Below are positions 36,284 to 46,408 of a DNA stretch of 64,000 nt, piece by piece. Where the stretch lies: contig JBGCDH010000021.1 of the NCBI GenBank assembly GCA_045105235.1, positions 1-64,000 on the forward strand. Direction: 5' to 3'. A program made the translations under genes and the position numbers. The first letter of the stretch is position 1. Each line of letters begins with the position of its first letter. Source of the DNA: GCA-2684655 sp045105235 (GTDB lineage Bacteria > Planctomycetota > UBA1135 > UBA2386). The notes below the pieces were generated by a model, which saw nothing but the letters and a program-made list of their open reading frames with translations, had not been told where the DNA came from and made no database searches.

Positions 36284-38248
36284 CTACCGGCGCCGACGGC
36301 TCGTTTTGCGCCGGCTCTTTTCTGGCGCAAGCAGCACGAACTCCGCCAAGCCGATGCGCCCGGTCGCGCGCTCGCGCCCGTAGAAGCGCACCTCGATCGA
36401 ACGCAGGCGGCGCGGCTTTGGCAGATCGACCCGCACCGGCTGCATGCGGTCCTTGCCGAACGGCAGCTGCAGCCAGCGATCGCGGTCCTTGCCGAGTCGC
36501 ACCTCGATGCCGTCAAACGCGTCGTATTCGCCGAGCCTGCTGGCCATGGGTGCCGGGTGCGTAAACAGGATCGACGCGACCCGCGTCGACTTTTCCCAGG
36601 ACAGCGAGAAGCCGGGCGTCTCGTCGTCTTCTGCTGCGATCCACGCCAAGGTATCCGTGCCGTCAAACAGGTGGGTTGGCGCATGCCGCTTGCGCTCGGA
36701 ACTCGCCTGGACCTCCACCGGCATCGTGCGCAGTAGGTTGGCCGCAACAAGCTGCGCCGACGATTCCATCCACGGCTCAAACACATCGCGGATCCGCACC
36801 GTCATCCATTCGGACTCGAGCACCTCGACCGGCTCGGTTGCACCCGGTGCGCATTCCGGCGACAGCAACGTGATGCGCGCCTTGACGCGGTGCTCGCCGC
36901 GCGCCATCGCCTTCTCGCGATAGAGAAACGTGGCATTGTGCCAAACCCGGCTCGCATCGCCCGCGATGCGGCCCAGCACCGCGCCGTCTTGGTTGACGTA
37001 TTCGACCGACACCACGCGCAAGCCGAAGTCCTCGTGATCAAGCTTGAGCTGCTCGCCAAAGCCATCGAGCCAGATCGACAGCGGCTGCTGGCCGGCGGCC
37101 CGAAGGCGAACGTCGGCATCGTCACCGCCAACCGAGAAGGCATGCCGCGCCGCCATCGCCGTAGCGCCCCCGCCCGTCGTCGGAGCACGACCCGTGGCAC
37201 GGCGCAAGAACAGCAGCGCAAAGCACGTGTCGTTGACGCCTCCCCAAGCTCCGTCGCGCTGCGAACCAACAAGGTGGCGGGCACCTTCGACATACCAGCG
37301 ATGCGGACCAACCAGCTCCGTCTGCAGCAGCGAGCCAATGCGCTCGAGGCCGTATAGATAGTAGAGATGGTTGCCGCGGCCGTGATTCGGGTTCTCGGTG
37401 ACCGAGAAGTGCACTTCGAGCCAGCGCAACGCTTGCTGCTGACGGTCATCAAAGTCACGCGCGAGCTCGCGCGGCAACTTGCGGCCGAGGCCCGCTCGAC
37501 AGATCTGCATGACGGCGATCGCAGCCGTCGTCATCGAGCCAGTCTCCTTGATATCTTTCTGCGGCCGGTAGACGTAGCCAGCCATGTCGACCTTGGCCGC
37601 GCCAGTGCGCCGATTCTGGTCGGGGTTGTCGATCTGCACCACCTTGCCGCGATAGCGCTTGAGCCCGCGGGCGAGGCTCTTGAAGACGCGCGGGTCGATC
37701 TTCATGCGCCGCTTCTGCGCGATGTAGAGGCCCAGCGCTGCATACTGCGTGCACGACAGATCCGACGCGCTCACGGGATACGCCCAGTCCCCTGCCGGCC
37801 GCTGCCACGACAGCAGCTTGTCGACGAACGACGCAATGCGCTCCTCGCCGCCATCTCCTGCATCCCCGCCACCGCCAAGCATCGCGTCGTAGGCCAGGAT
37901 CATGCACGTCGTCGCATAGGTGTGCTCCGGCTCGACCGAGTCGAGATAGGCCATCGCCCGCCGAATGCTCGGATGCGTGCGCGGCACGCCGGACTGCAGC
38001 AGCGCGTAGACGCACAAAGCTGCGCGTCCGCCGATGAAGTTGCCGTGCATGCCCCAGGAACCATCGCGGTGCTGCTCGGACAGCAGATACTCGACGCCCT
38101 CTGCGATCGCCGCTTCGATCTTGGGCTGCAGGGCCAATTCGTCCGGATGAACCTTGGCCTGCGTCGACGCGCGCTGCGCAGCAAGGACTACGGCCAAACA
38201 CAACAGGAGAGCTGCGCCGATGCGCCGACGGCCCGCGTGCGCGAGCAT
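36284..38248 (-). CDS. Secreted alpha/alpha-toroid (terpene-cyclase-like fold) protein with C-terminal F5/8-like domain
   Basis: I use ATG 38248, which gives a signal peptide (IGAALLLCLAVVLAAQRAS) and has GGAAG-like spacing upstream; ATG 38266 is possible. This gives 654 residues. Residues 40-370 repeat the QW-like toroid pattern of squalene-cyclase/prenyltransferase-fold proteins: GVEYLLSEQHRDGSWG, LLSWQRPAGDWAYP, LVGSQRDGAWGGVNDTCFAL. Canonical DxDD catalytic acids are not seen, so it is probably a planctomycete prenyltransferase/squalene-oxidase-repeat binding protein and not a cyclase. The C-terminal 170 residues read like a discoidin-type beta-sandwich (LFDGTDTLAWIAAED; RRLRSIEVRFYGRE). 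Carbohydrate binding is plausible. Confidence 0.8.
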   Translation of the reverse strand: MLAHAGRRRIGAALLLCLAVVLAAQRASTQAKVHPDELALQPKIEAAIAEGVEYLLSEQHRDGSWGMHGNFIGGRAALCVYALLQSGVPRTHPSIRRAMAYLDSVEPEHTYATTCMILAYDAMLGGGGDAGDGGEERIASFVDKLLSWQRPAGDWAYPVSASDLSCTQYAALGLYIAQKRRMKIDPRVFKSLARGLKRYRGKVVQIDNPDQNRRTGAAKVDMAGYVYRPQKDIKETGSMTTAAIAVMQICRAGLGRKLPRELARDFDDRQQQALRWLEVHFSVTENPNHGRGNHLYYLYGLERIGSLLQTELVGPHRWYVEGARHLVGSQRDGAWGGVNDTCFALLFLRRATGRAPTTGGGATAMAARHAFSVGGDDADVRLRAAGQQPLSIWLDGFGEQLKLDHEDFGLRVVSVEYVNQDGAVLGRIAGDASRVWHNATFLYREKAMARGEHRVKARITLLSPECAPGATEPVEVLESEWMTVRIRDVFEPWMESSAQLVAANLLRTMPVEVQASSERKRHAPTHLFDGTDTLAWIAAEDDETPGFSLSWEKSTRVASILFTHPAPMASRLGEYDAFDGIEVRLGKDRDRWLQLPFGKDRMQPVRVDLPKPRRLRSIEVRFYGRERATGRIGLAEFVLLAPEKSRRKTSRRRR

Positions 38249-38460
38249 GTACAGACTTCCAAGCATGGGGAGCAAACCTCAGGAGGACGGCCTGGGCAAA
38301 GACCGGCAGGTGCCAGTGTGGCTGGCCAGAGATCCAGCGTCAATCCGACCCTTGCGCATGTTGGACCGCTTTCCACCTGACTACCCTGGCCGGTGCGGGG
38401 TCTGCTTCCAGACGCCCCCGCAACGGACCTTGCCGCTTTCGAAACGCTGCTGAATCGCCC

Positions 38461-41400
38461 ATGCGCCAAACGACCCACCCGCTTCCCGGCTGCCCCAGCA
38501 TGCTACGCAGCCCGCACCCGCTGCTCGGACTCTGCGTCGCCATCGCGCTTTGGCTCAGCGGTGCGCCTGCGGCCGCTCAAGCGCCCGCCCACGTGGTATT
38601 CCTCGTCGGCGAACGCGAATACGGCTCGCAGCGCACGATGCCGCGCTTTGCCGAACGGCTGCGGCAGGAGTGCGGCCTGCGCGTCACCTGCTTGCAAAGC
38701 AAAGACGACGAGCTGCCGGATCTCGACGCGCTCGATACAGCCGACCTGCTGGTGATGTACCTGCGCTTTCGTCGTGCGACTGACGAACAGCTCGCGCGGC
38801 TCAGCCGGTGGTTTGACGGCGGCAAACCGTGCGTTGCGCTGCGCACGACGAGCCACGCGTTTGTGGATCACCAGGGCTGGTTTCCGAAGTACTTCGGCGG
38901 CAACTACAAGGCGCACGCGCCCAACGAAGAAGGCACCGTTGCCAGGGTCGCGAACGAGGCCATCCACCCGCTTCTCGCCGGGATCCCGCACAACTTCGAC
39001 ATGGGCTACGGCGGCACCTACAACGCGCAGCCATTGGCCGAGGGCGCCGAAGTCCTCCTGCTGGGCCGCACGGCTCGCCTACCGGCAGAGCCCATCGCCT
39101 GGACGTTTCCATACCGGCCCGGCCAGCGCATCTTTTACACATCGCTCGGCAGCGAAGAACACTTCGAGCAGCCGGCGTTCGAGCGGCTGCTCGCCAATGC
39201 CGTGCTGTGGTCGCTCCGCCAGGACGTGCCGCCGCTCGGCGCGTTCACCGATGGCGTCACAGTGCGGCGCGGCGTGCCCTCGCCGCCGCAAACCGCGCCA
39301 CCGCCGACCAGAGCCCCGAGCGATGCGATCGTGCTGTTCGACGGCAGCGACTTGGACGCATGGCGTCACTGGGATCCCAGCGTCGAGCCTCGCGCCATCC
39401 GTATCGACACGCGTGCCGATACGAGCAGCGGCGCGAACTCACCGGATGCGGCACGCTGGCCGGTGGCTCAGCGCAGCGCCGTCGCGCGCCCCGGATTCGG
39501 CGACATCCTGACAAGAGAGAGCTTCGGCAACTACCATCTGCACCTCGACGTGTGGATCCCAGCGAGCTCCGACCTCCGCCCTCGCGACCGCAATCCCGAC
39601 GGCTTTCGTGGCCGTAGCGGCGTCTACCTGGCCGGGAAGCACGAGATCGAGATCGCCGACTCGTACGGGAAAGACACCAATGCCTACTCGTTTGGCGCCA
39701 TCCACGGGATCAAGGCACCGGACGTCGCAGCCGAGCTGCCGGCCGGCGCATGGCAGTCGCTCGACATCCACTATCGACACCGCCCCGGCGGACGCGCGCT
39801 GCTGAGCGCATGGCTCAACGACCAGCAAATCCACCGCGCCGTCGAGCTACCCGACCGCACGACCTACGGCTTTCTTGCCCCATCGGAGGGCGAGCCCGAC
39901 GAAGCCGTCGACAACCGCGCCGTCGTGACGCGGCCGGCGGCGGAGTCGTTTCGGCTCAACGACGGCAACTTCGCGGTCGCGGTTCGGTTTCGCACCCGAG
40001 GCGATGGCACGCTCGTTGCGAAATGCCCCAAGGACGGTGCGTGGCAGCCGCAGAGTCTGGCGCTGTTCTTGCGGGCGGGCCGACTGGTCTACGACATCGG
40101 CTGGGTTGGCGAAATGAGCAGCAGCGAGCGCTACGACGATGGTGCGTGGCACCGGGTCGTGCTGACGCATGGGCAAGCCGCATCGGAAGACGGCGACGAG
40201 CTGGTCACGCGGATGTATGTCGATGGCGCACTTGCCGCATCGCGTGAAGGGTTCACGGCGGAGCACGTCCCGCAACACAGCTTCAAGATCGGCGCTGCGG
40301 CGACCGACTTCGGCGGTCGCTACGACGGCGATTTTTCCGACGTCGACGTCTACGAACGGCGCGTCGCGGGCGACAAAGCGATCCAGTGGACGCGCGACGA
40401 AGTTGTCGACATGGGGCAAGCTGCGTTTCGCTGGCAGCCTGACCCGGGCGCTCCAGGCGCCGACGCAGCTGAACCGCAAGCTGCCCAAACCGCAGACATT
40501 GGCATCGCCGGCCCCATTCGCCTGCAGGCCGACAGCTCCCGCGTGCGCTTCGCCAACATCTGGCTGCGACCGCTCGCCCGCGTCGACCACCGCACGTTGG
40601 CGCAGGGCACCGAGGAACAGCAGGCGCACGGTGCTTCGGTCTGGCAAGCTCACTGCGCCAGCTGCCACGGCGACGCGGCGAAGTTTGCGCAGCCGCTCGC
40701 GCACGGCAGCGATCCGCGCTCGATGTTTGAAACGCTGACCAGCGGACTCACCAACAAACCGGCAATGCCGTGGCTGCCGCCGGCCGCTCGCTACGACGCG
40801 ATCCACTACTTGCGCCAGCAGCTCGCGCTGCCCGCACCTGACGCGGACTACCTCGCGGCACTGCCCGCATCCTTGCCAGAGCACCCGGTGACGAAGGCGG
40901 CCAACCAACGCGAGTTCCGCGCCTACAGCAGCATGGACTACGGCAACGCGCTGCACTGGACCTACGAAGTGGCCGACGACAACATCGTGCAAAAAGGCAT
41001 CGCCGTGCGCCTCGATGTGGCCGACGACAGCAGCACCGCAGAGGACGCGTCCGGAGGCATTGCCCGCGGGCGTGCGTTCGCCGTCTACGACCAGGACACG
41101 ATGCGGCTCGCCGCCGTCTGGACTGGCGAGGGCTTTCTCGACTGGCGCGGCGTGGCCTTTGACGGCTCACACAATTCCCACGCGCACATTGTCGGCACGC
41201 CCGCGTTTGCCGCTCCCAACGAGCCCGGCTGGGCCAACCCGGCCACCGGCCGCTTTGACGACACGCGCCTGATCGGCCGCGACGGCCGCCGCTACGGCCC
41301 GCTGCCGCGCGCCTGGCTGCGCTTTGCGGGCCGACAACAGCTCGCGGGGCGCTCCGTGCTGCACTACTGCGTCGGCACCACCGACGTCCGCGAACAGCCG

Positions 41401-43086
41401 GGCCTCGAGCAGCTCTACGGCGTCGACGTGTTTACGCGCCGCTTCTCGGTGGGCCCCCGCGGGCAGGACCTGCTGCTGCGGCTGGCGCCGGTCGACGAAG
41501 AGCTCGCCGTTCGCGTGCATGCGCCTGACACCACGCTTGCCGACCCGCTGCAGCAGGACGGCTGGTGGCTGCTGCGCATCCCCGAGGGCGACCGTGCGCA
41601 CGACTTCGTGGTTCGCATGTCGCGCGCCGATCCGCGCCTGCTCAGGACCGCGGAGGCGCGCTTTGGCATGCCCTCGCTGCCCGCACCGGACGCCGCCGGC
41701 AGCGCCCTTTGGGCCGACGACACCGTGCAGACCGAGGCCCGCATGGACGATGCCCAGACCGGCTTTGCCGTCGACGAAATCGCCGTTCCGGACCTGCTGA
41801 AGAACCCGTTTGCCAGCTGGATGCGCTTTGGTGGCTTTGACTTCTTTGCCGACGGCAAGCGCGCCGCCGTGGCGACCTGGAATGGCGACGTCTGGCTCAT
41901 CGACGGCATCGACGACACCCTGACCACGATCCGCTGGCGGCGCATCGCGGCCGGGCTGTTCCAGCCGCTTGGCGTGCGCATTGTCGGCGATGTCATCTAC
42001 GTCGGCTGCCGCGACCAGATCTGCATCCTCGAAGACCGCAACGGCGACGGCGAGACCGACTTCTACCGCTGCTTCAACAACGACCATCAGGTCACCGAGC
42101 ATTTTCATGAGTTTGCGATGGGCCTGCAGACCGATCGCGACGGCAACTTCTACTATGCAAAATCGGCGCGGCACGCGCTGCCGGCTCTCGTACCGCACCA
42201 CGGCACGCTGCTAAAGGTCTCCAAAGACGGCGCGCGGACCGAAATCGTCGCCAACGGCTTCCGCGCCGCCAACGGCGTCTGCATCAACGACGACGGCACG
42301 TTCTACGTCACCGACCAAGAAGGTCACTGGACGCCGAAGAACCGCATCAACCGCGTTGTCGCGGGCGGCTTCTACGGCAACATGTTGGGCTTCCACGAGC
42401 GCAGCAGCAGCGCCGACGAGGACATGGAGCAGCCGCTGTGCTGGCTCACCAATGCGTTTGATCGTTCGCCCGCCGAACTGCTGCGGGTGCAGGGCGATCG
42501 CTTTGGCCTGCCGGCAGGATCGCTGCTGCAGCTGTCGTATGGCATGGGCCGCGCCTACCTGGTGCTCGAAGACGAAGTCGACGGCACCCACCAAGGAGCG
42601 GCCGTGACCCTGCCGATCCCACCGTTTGCGACCGGCGTCATGCGCGGCCGCTTCCACGAGCCGTCCGGGCAGCTGTTTTGCTGCGGCCTCTACGGCTGGT
42701 CGGGCGCCCGCTCGCGTCCCGGCGGCCTCTACCGGGTGCGCTACGTCGGTGGCGAGCTGCGCATGCCGACGGCGATGCACGTGGTCGCAGGCGGCCTCGA
42801 GCTGACGTTTGGCGCCAAGCTCGACGCCGAACTTGCGCGCGATGCCGAAAGCTACAGCCTGCGCTCCTGGTCGCTGCGCCGCACCAAGCGCTACGGCAGC
42901 GACCACCACGACGAACAGGATCTGCAGGTAAAGGCCGCGACGCTGCTACCCGACGGCCAAACCGTTCGGCTCTCGATCCCCGGCCTCAAGCCAACCATGT
43001 GCCTCGAAGTCGCCTGTGATCTGGAGACCGCCGGCGGCGAGCGACTACGGTGCACGATCCATGGCACGGTGCACCGGGTTCGGTAG
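38461..43086 (+). CDS. 1541-aa multidomain enzyme: ThuA-like - 3-keto-disaccharide hydrolase/LamG - cytochrome c - DUF6797 - PVC-type dehydrogenase
   Basis: A signal peptide (LLGLCVAIALWLSGAPAAAQ) precedes five modules. ThuA-like (about 40-260): VVFLVGEREYGSQRTMPRFAE, then GGNYKAH and GGTYNAQ. A 3-keto-disaccharide-hydrolase (DUF1080)-like beta sandwich (295-455) contains VLFDGSDLDAW and a LYNDxQ-type end. A concanavalin-like LamG domain (about 485-645) contains SFKIGAAATDFGG. Cytochrome c follows with CASCHGD (Cys732, Cys735, His736). The segment from about 819 (FRAYSSMDYGNALHWTYEV) is DUF6797-like. The last 450 residues are a beta-propeller PVC-type dehydrogenase region (FFADGKRAAVATWNGDVW). 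This is a candidate surface or periplasmic oxidoreductase for carbohydrate breakdown, with all steps on one chain. The whole assignment is by family similarity. ATG 38500 is an alternative start. Confidence 0.9.
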   Translation: MRQTTHPLPGCPSMLRSPHPLLGLCVAIALWLSGAPAAAQAPAHVVFLVGEREYGSQRTMPRFAERLRQECGLRVTCLQSKDDELPDLDALDTADLLVMYLRFRRATDEQLARLSRWFDGGKPCVALRTTSHAFVDHQGWFPKYFGGNYKAHAPNEEGTVARVANEAIHPLLAGIPHNFDMGYGGTYNAQPLAEGAEVLLLGRTARLPAEPIAWTFPYRPGQRIFYTSLGSEEHFEQPAFERLLANAVLWSLRQDVPPLGAFTDGVTVRRGVPSPPQTAPPPTRAPSDAIVLFDGSDLDAWRHWDPSVEPRAIRIDTRADTSSGANSPDAARWPVAQRSAVARPGFGDILTRESFGNYHLHLDVWIPASSDLRPRDRNPDGFRGRSGVYLAGKHEIEIADSYGKDTNAYSFGAIHGIKAPDVAAELPAGAWQSLDIHYRHRPGGRALLSAWLNDQQIHRAVELPDRTTYGFLAPSEGEPDEAVDNRAVVTRPAAESFRLNDGNFAVAVRFRTRGDGTLVAKCPKDGAWQPQSLALFLRAGRLVYDIGWVGEMSSSERYDDGAWHRVVLTHGQAASEDGDELVTRMYVDGALAASREGFTAEHVPQHSFKIGAAATDFGGRYDGDFSDVDVYERRVAGDKAIQWTRDEVVDMGQAAFRWQPDPGAPGADAAEPQAAQTADIGIAGPIRLQADSSRVRFANIWLRPLARVDHRTLAQGTEEQQAHGASVWQAHCASCHGDAAKFAQPLAHGSDPRSMFETLTSGLTNKPAMPWLPPAARYDAIHYLRQQLALPAPDADYLAALPASLPEHPVTKAANQREFRAYSSMDYGNALHWTYEVADDNIVQKGIAVRLDVADDSSTAEDASGGIARGRAFAVYDQDTMRLAAVWTGEGFLDWRGVAFDGSHNSHAHIVGTPAFAAPNEPGWANPATGRFDDTRLIGRDGRRYGPLPRAWLRFAGRQQLAGRSVLHYCVGTTDVREQPGLEQLYGVDVFTRRFSVGPRGQDLLLRLAPVDEELAVRVHAPDTTLADPLQQDGWWLLRIPEGDRAHDFVVRMSRADPRLLRTAEARFGMPSLPAPDAAGSALWADDTVQTEARMDDAQTGFAVDEIAVPDLLKNPFASWMRFGGFDFFADGKRAAVATWNGDVWLIDGIDDTLTTIRWRRIAAGLFQPLGVRIVGDVIYVGCRDQICILEDRNGDGETDFYRCFNNDHQVTEHFHEFAMGLQTDRDGNFYYAKSARHALPALVPHHGTLLKVSKDGARTEIVANGFRAANGVCINDDGTFYVTDQEGHWTPKNRINRVVAGGFYGNMLGFHERSSSADEDMEQPLCWLTNAFDRSPAELLRVQGDRFGLPAGSLLQLSYGMGRAYLVLEDEVDGTHQGAAVTLPIPPFATGVMRGRFHEPSGQLFCCGLYGWSGARSRPGGLYRVRYVGGELRMPTAMHVVAGGLELTFGAKLDAELARDAESYSLRSWSLRRTKRYGSDHHDEQDLQVKAATLLPDGQTVRLSIPGLKPTMCLEVACDLETAGGERLRCTIHGTVHRVR

Positions 43087-43212
43087 GTAAGGCGGCGCGG
43101 CGGCGACTGGGTCGCCGACCTGGAGATCGACGGCTCAGGATCGAACGCTGCGAACCGCGCGGAAGCGAACGGCTGCCAGACGTACCGCGACCCTACCGAC
43201 GGTCAGTCCAAC

Positions 43213-43515
43213 CTACGGCCGCCCGATCACGCCCTGCATCGCGTTCGAGACGACGGCCCCCAACCCGAGCCCCGGGTTGATGCCCGGGTCCAGCGCCAGT
43301 GCCTGGTGTTGGAGTAACACACCGACGAGCTGGGCATCGTTGGGGACCGCTAGCTTGAACATCGCGCAGCCAAGCTGCCCTTGCAGCAGGGCGGAGCCGT
43401 CGAGGGCGATGTGCCAATCGCAGCCTGGCATGCCAAACGTCGCAGCTACTGAAGTGTTCGATCCACAGGCTGACGCGCCAAAACACGAAGGATTTTGGCG
43501 GACAGTGGCTCGAAA
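43213..43515 (-). pseudogene. C-terminal fragment of a secreted planctomycete-type protein
   Basis: From 43515 to the TAG at 43213-43215 the frame reads CFGASACGSNTS, AALLQGQLGC, VPNDAQLVGVLLQHQALALD and SNAMQGVIG. This is the distinctive end of a large family of secreted proteins in some planctomycetes (an FPxxPxLxGxxLYxQALVxD-SN tail). The in-frame TGA at 43516-43518 stops it upstream, and no signal peptide exists. It is therefore a remnant whose front half has been lost. ATG 43431 would give a 72-aa product. Confidence 0.55.
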
Positions 43516-43592
43516 TCACGTTCGGATGGGTGCCAGGGCGATTTGCGACCTGGCCGCCTCCAAGGCGCCCGCGCAGCTTTCGCCTAGTTTCC

Positions 43593-45113
43593 ATGCAGCA
43601 TTTCTATCCGCCGCGGCCATTCGCAGCCGCTGCCGCCGCCCTATGCGGCCTGCTTGCTTCCTGCTCTTCTCACCGCGCCTATGTCTACCAGTGCGAATCG
43701 GGGCAGCGGCCCTACATGCCGCACAGCGAACACGTATCGGCGGGTCACGGAGCGTCTGCGAAGTTCTATCACTTGCTCAGCAACGCTTGCACAGCAGCCG
43801 ATGGCTGGCAGCCGACCGTCGCACTATCCGAACGCTTCGGCCGACTTCTCCCTCCCGGCCGTCTGCCAGACGCACCGCAAGAACACATCGCCAAACTTCG
43901 CACGCTCGCACAGAGCATGCGGGACGCAAACGGCGGCGCGCCGACCGATGTCCCCGCCGGGATGATTTTCCTGGGCCAGTTTGTCGACCACGACATCACG
44001 CTCGATGTCATCTCGCAGCTCGGGGAGTTTCGCGATCCGGCGTCGATTCGCAACGTTCGCACACCTCGTCTGGACCTCGATTCGGTCTACCTGTCCGGAC
44101 CCGAGGGCAGTCCTTTTCTTTATGCATCAGACGGACGCCTGCTAACGGACCAAAGAACGGATTTCCGCCGCGTCGCCAACGGCACCGCCGACGTCGCGCT
44201 CATCGGCGATCCGCGCAACGACGAGAATGGGCTAATCGCGCAGCTTCATCTGCTGTTCCTCAGATTCCACAATCGCATGCTGGCCGTTCACGACGGCGAT
44301 TTCGAAGAAGCCCAAAAGCTTGTCCGCTGGCACTACCAGTGGATCGTGCGCAATGAGTTCTTGCCCGCGATCGTCGATGACGACGCCATCCAGTGGGCGG
44401 AAGCAATGGCAGCCGACGATTGGCACCGCGGCCCTGGCGTGTGGAATTGGCTTTGCGGCGACTACCGCGTGCCGGACATGCCCGTTGAGTTTGCCGCAGC
44501 CGCCTACCGCTTCGGACACAGCCAAGTGCTGGACCGCTACCAATTCGACAACCGTGCGGTCGAGCTGTTCGCGCCACCGCCCGCGCCCGATTCCCTGAGT
44601 TCGTTCGGCAAAGTCCCGTCCGCCAACGTCGTCACCGATTGGTCATGGTTCTTTGACGTCAACGGCATGGCTCCGAATCGCGCCGCTGCGATCGATACCA
44701 AGATCGCTGGGGAAGTCTTCGAACTACCGTTCGCCCCGATCGGAAGCGACGAACGCATCCTGCCACTCCGCAATTTGATCCGTGGCGACCTTACGTTCGC
44801 ATTGCCGACCGGCGAAGCCGCAGCCGACTACCTGGGAGTTCCGCGCCTGCCCGAGAACTGCGGCCCCATCGTTACGGCAAGGGCAGCCGGCCTCGATGAG
44901 ACGCCGCTTTGGTTCTACGTATTGGCGGAAGCCGAGCAGAACCATGGCGTGATGACCGGCGTCGGCGGCCGAATCGTCGCCCTGACGTTGATCCGCATGC
45001 TGCAGAGGGATCCCGATTCGTATCGGAACGCCGCGACTCCGTGGCATCCGATTCACGGCACCAACAGCGACTTCACCATGGCGGATCTCGTCCGCTTCAC
45101 CCAACAGCCCTGA
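43593..45113 (+). CDS. Lipoprotein heme peroxidase (animal-type peroxidase superfamily)
   Basis: This 506-residue protein starts at ATG 43593. The lipobox LLASC (Cys23) follows a hydrophobic stretch, so it is anchored to the membrane. The distal site is GQFVDHDITLD, with the His and Asp that bind heme and calcium in animal-type peroxidases; then LHLLFLRFHNRML. The proximal-side helix is FAAAAYRFGHSQV with the His ligand. LNEFRxxxGxxP-like blocks are weaker. It oxidises substrates with H2O2, for example halide or phenolic compounds; the true substrate is unknown. An intact frame makes an active enzyme likely. It sits between two pseudogenes. Confidence 0.9.
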   Translation: MQHFYPPRPFAAAAAALCGLLASCSSHRAYVYQCESGQRPYMPHSEHVSAGHGASAKFYHLLSNACTAADGWQPTVALSERFGRLLPPGRLPDAPQEHIAKLRTLAQSMRDANGGAPTDVPAGMIFLGQFVDHDITLDVISQLGEFRDPASIRNVRTPRLDLDSVYLSGPEGSPFLYASDGRLLTDQRTDFRRVANGTADVALIGDPRNDENGLIAQLHLLFLRFHNRMLAVHDGDFEEAQKLVRWHYQWIVRNEFLPAIVDDDAIQWAEAMAADDWHRGPGVWNWLCGDYRVPDMPVEFAAAAYRFGHSQVLDRYQFDNRAVELFAPPPAPDSLSSFGKVPSANVVTDWSWFFDVNGMAPNRAAAIDTKIAGEVFELPFAPIGSDERILPLRNLIRGDLTFALPTGEAAADYLGVPRLPENCGPIVTARAAGLDETPLWFYVLAEAEQNHGVMTGVGGRIVALTLIRMLQRDPDSYRNAATPWHPIHGTNSDFTMADLVRFTQQP

Positions 45114-45139
45114 GCCACGCGAACCCTGCCACGACCGAA

Positions 45140-45774
45140 ATGCAGTCTCCTAGCGGGTCCGCGCCAAGCTTGGGTTGGCCGGTAGTCGCAGCTCTATCGA
45201 TTGCCGTAGCCGTCTACTTCCAACAGGAACGGCCGTTTCGTAGTTCTCGACCCGCCGTTGCCGCAGCGGACAAGAGTGCGCAGGACCAACCCGCGCGCCT
45301 TTGGCGCGACCCCATGGCACCGAGGCCAACGTGCGCAGTGCACCCCTGACTGTCGACGGGGGGAAGTCGCTCGACAAGGTTTTGCTGATGACCGTCCCGG
45401 CAAGCCCGACTCAGGCAGATCGCGAATGGCGCTGTCGTGTGCGCCAAGCCTTGCACACAGCAGCATCCGCCAATGACTTCATCCCCGAAGATGCGAGTAC
45501 TCGGCACTATTTGAATCTTTCGGCGACGCGGGAAGACGGCATCATCGAAACAGCGGCAAACTGGTTGAAGACCGCCGGCTGGACGGATTCTGACATGCGG
45601 AACAGCCAACGTCCGCAGGCCGTCGCGGACAACGCCGCTGCGAAGAGACAACAGCGACACCTTCGACACCCGCCCCAGAGGATCTACGTCGACGTGTTCC
45701 AGGGAGGCGGACTGATCATTCCGTTTACCGGCATCGGCGGCATCTCGATGCTGCAGTGGTATCACCTGATCTAG
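45140..45774 (+). pseudogene. Frameshifted membrane protein gene
   Basis: From ATG 45140 the frame gives a membrane-anchored start (WPVVAALSIAVAVYF, then RPFRSSRPAV) and ARLWRDPM, after which it stops early at 45349. A second frame, one base off and open to 45774, continues VLLMTVPASPTQADREWR, ALHTAASANDFIPEDAS and HYLNLS. I know a protein family in which these pieces (TM, PLxSxRP, RLWQDPF, then VPGGPYxEDxExRxRxRYAV and GFVPEDxxHIxY) are continuous. The shift lies between about 45312 and 45330. The short C-terminus (ISMLQWYHLI) suggests truncation as well. This is a decayed gene; function unknown. Confidence 0.55.
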
Positions 45775-45796
45775 ATCGACGGGTATCATACGCCGT

Positions 45797-46408
45797 ATGG
45801 CATCCGATCCGGTGACCCCTCACAACGTCTGCGCATTCTGGTTTGGCCCCATCGCAGCCGACGGTTCCTGCGAGCCGGGGTTTCGCAAGCGCTGGTGGGC
45901 GAAAGACGCGGACTTTGATCGCGAGGTCTCCACGCGGTTTGGTGAGTCGATCCGTGCAGCCGAAGCGGGCGAACCAAAGGCATGGCAAGACAGCGCGCAG
46001 GGCTGCCTCGCGCTGGTCTTGCTGTGCGATCAGATGACGCGCAACAGCCGGCGCGATCAGGCGAGCATGTATGCCGCCGACGACATGGCGGTGGCATACA
46101 TGCGGCACGCAATCGACAACGGCTTTGACAAGCAGCTGCGCACGATCGAACGCTACTTTTTGCTCATGCCGCTGATGCACGCAGAGTCGCTATCGCTGCA
46201 ACAGGAAGGCATCGAACGATTCGACCAACTCGTTCTGCAGGCCGAGCCCGGTTCCTTGGAGGCAGCACGCGCCGCCGCCGACTATATGCGCAAACACGAG
46301 GTGATCGTCGCTCGGTTCGGCCGCTTCCCGCATCGCAACACACTGCTCGGGCGCGAAAGCACGCCCGACGAAGTCGCATTTTTGCAGGAGCCTGGATCTA
46401 GCTTCTAA
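45797..46408 (+). CDS. DUF924-family protein
   Basis: This 203-residue protein is of normal length for DUF924 and has the hallmark FAFWFG-type start (VCAFWFGPIAADG), QDSAQGCLALVLLCDQMTRNS, ERYFLLMPLMHAE, and the C-terminal block RKHEVIVARFGRFPHRNTLL ending in STPDEVAFLQEPGSSF. It forms a TPR-like all-helical domain of unknown biochemical role. Cytoplasmic. It is intact, unlike its neighbours on both sides. Confidence 0.94.
   Translation: MASDPVTPHNVCAFWFGPIAADGSCEPGFRKRWWAKDADFDREVSTRFGESIRAAEAGEPKAWQDSAQGCLALVLLCDQMTRNSRRDQASMYAADDMAVAYMRHAIDNGFDKQLRTIERYFLLMPLMHAESLSLQQEGIERFDQLVLQAEPGSLEAARAAADYMRKHEVIVARFGRFPHRNTLLGRESTPDEVAFLQEPGSSF

Noticed and set aside
45214..45789. Minus-strand frame of 191 codons
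   Set aside because: Weak composition and no motif; the plus strand here carries the pieces of a frameshifted membrane protein.
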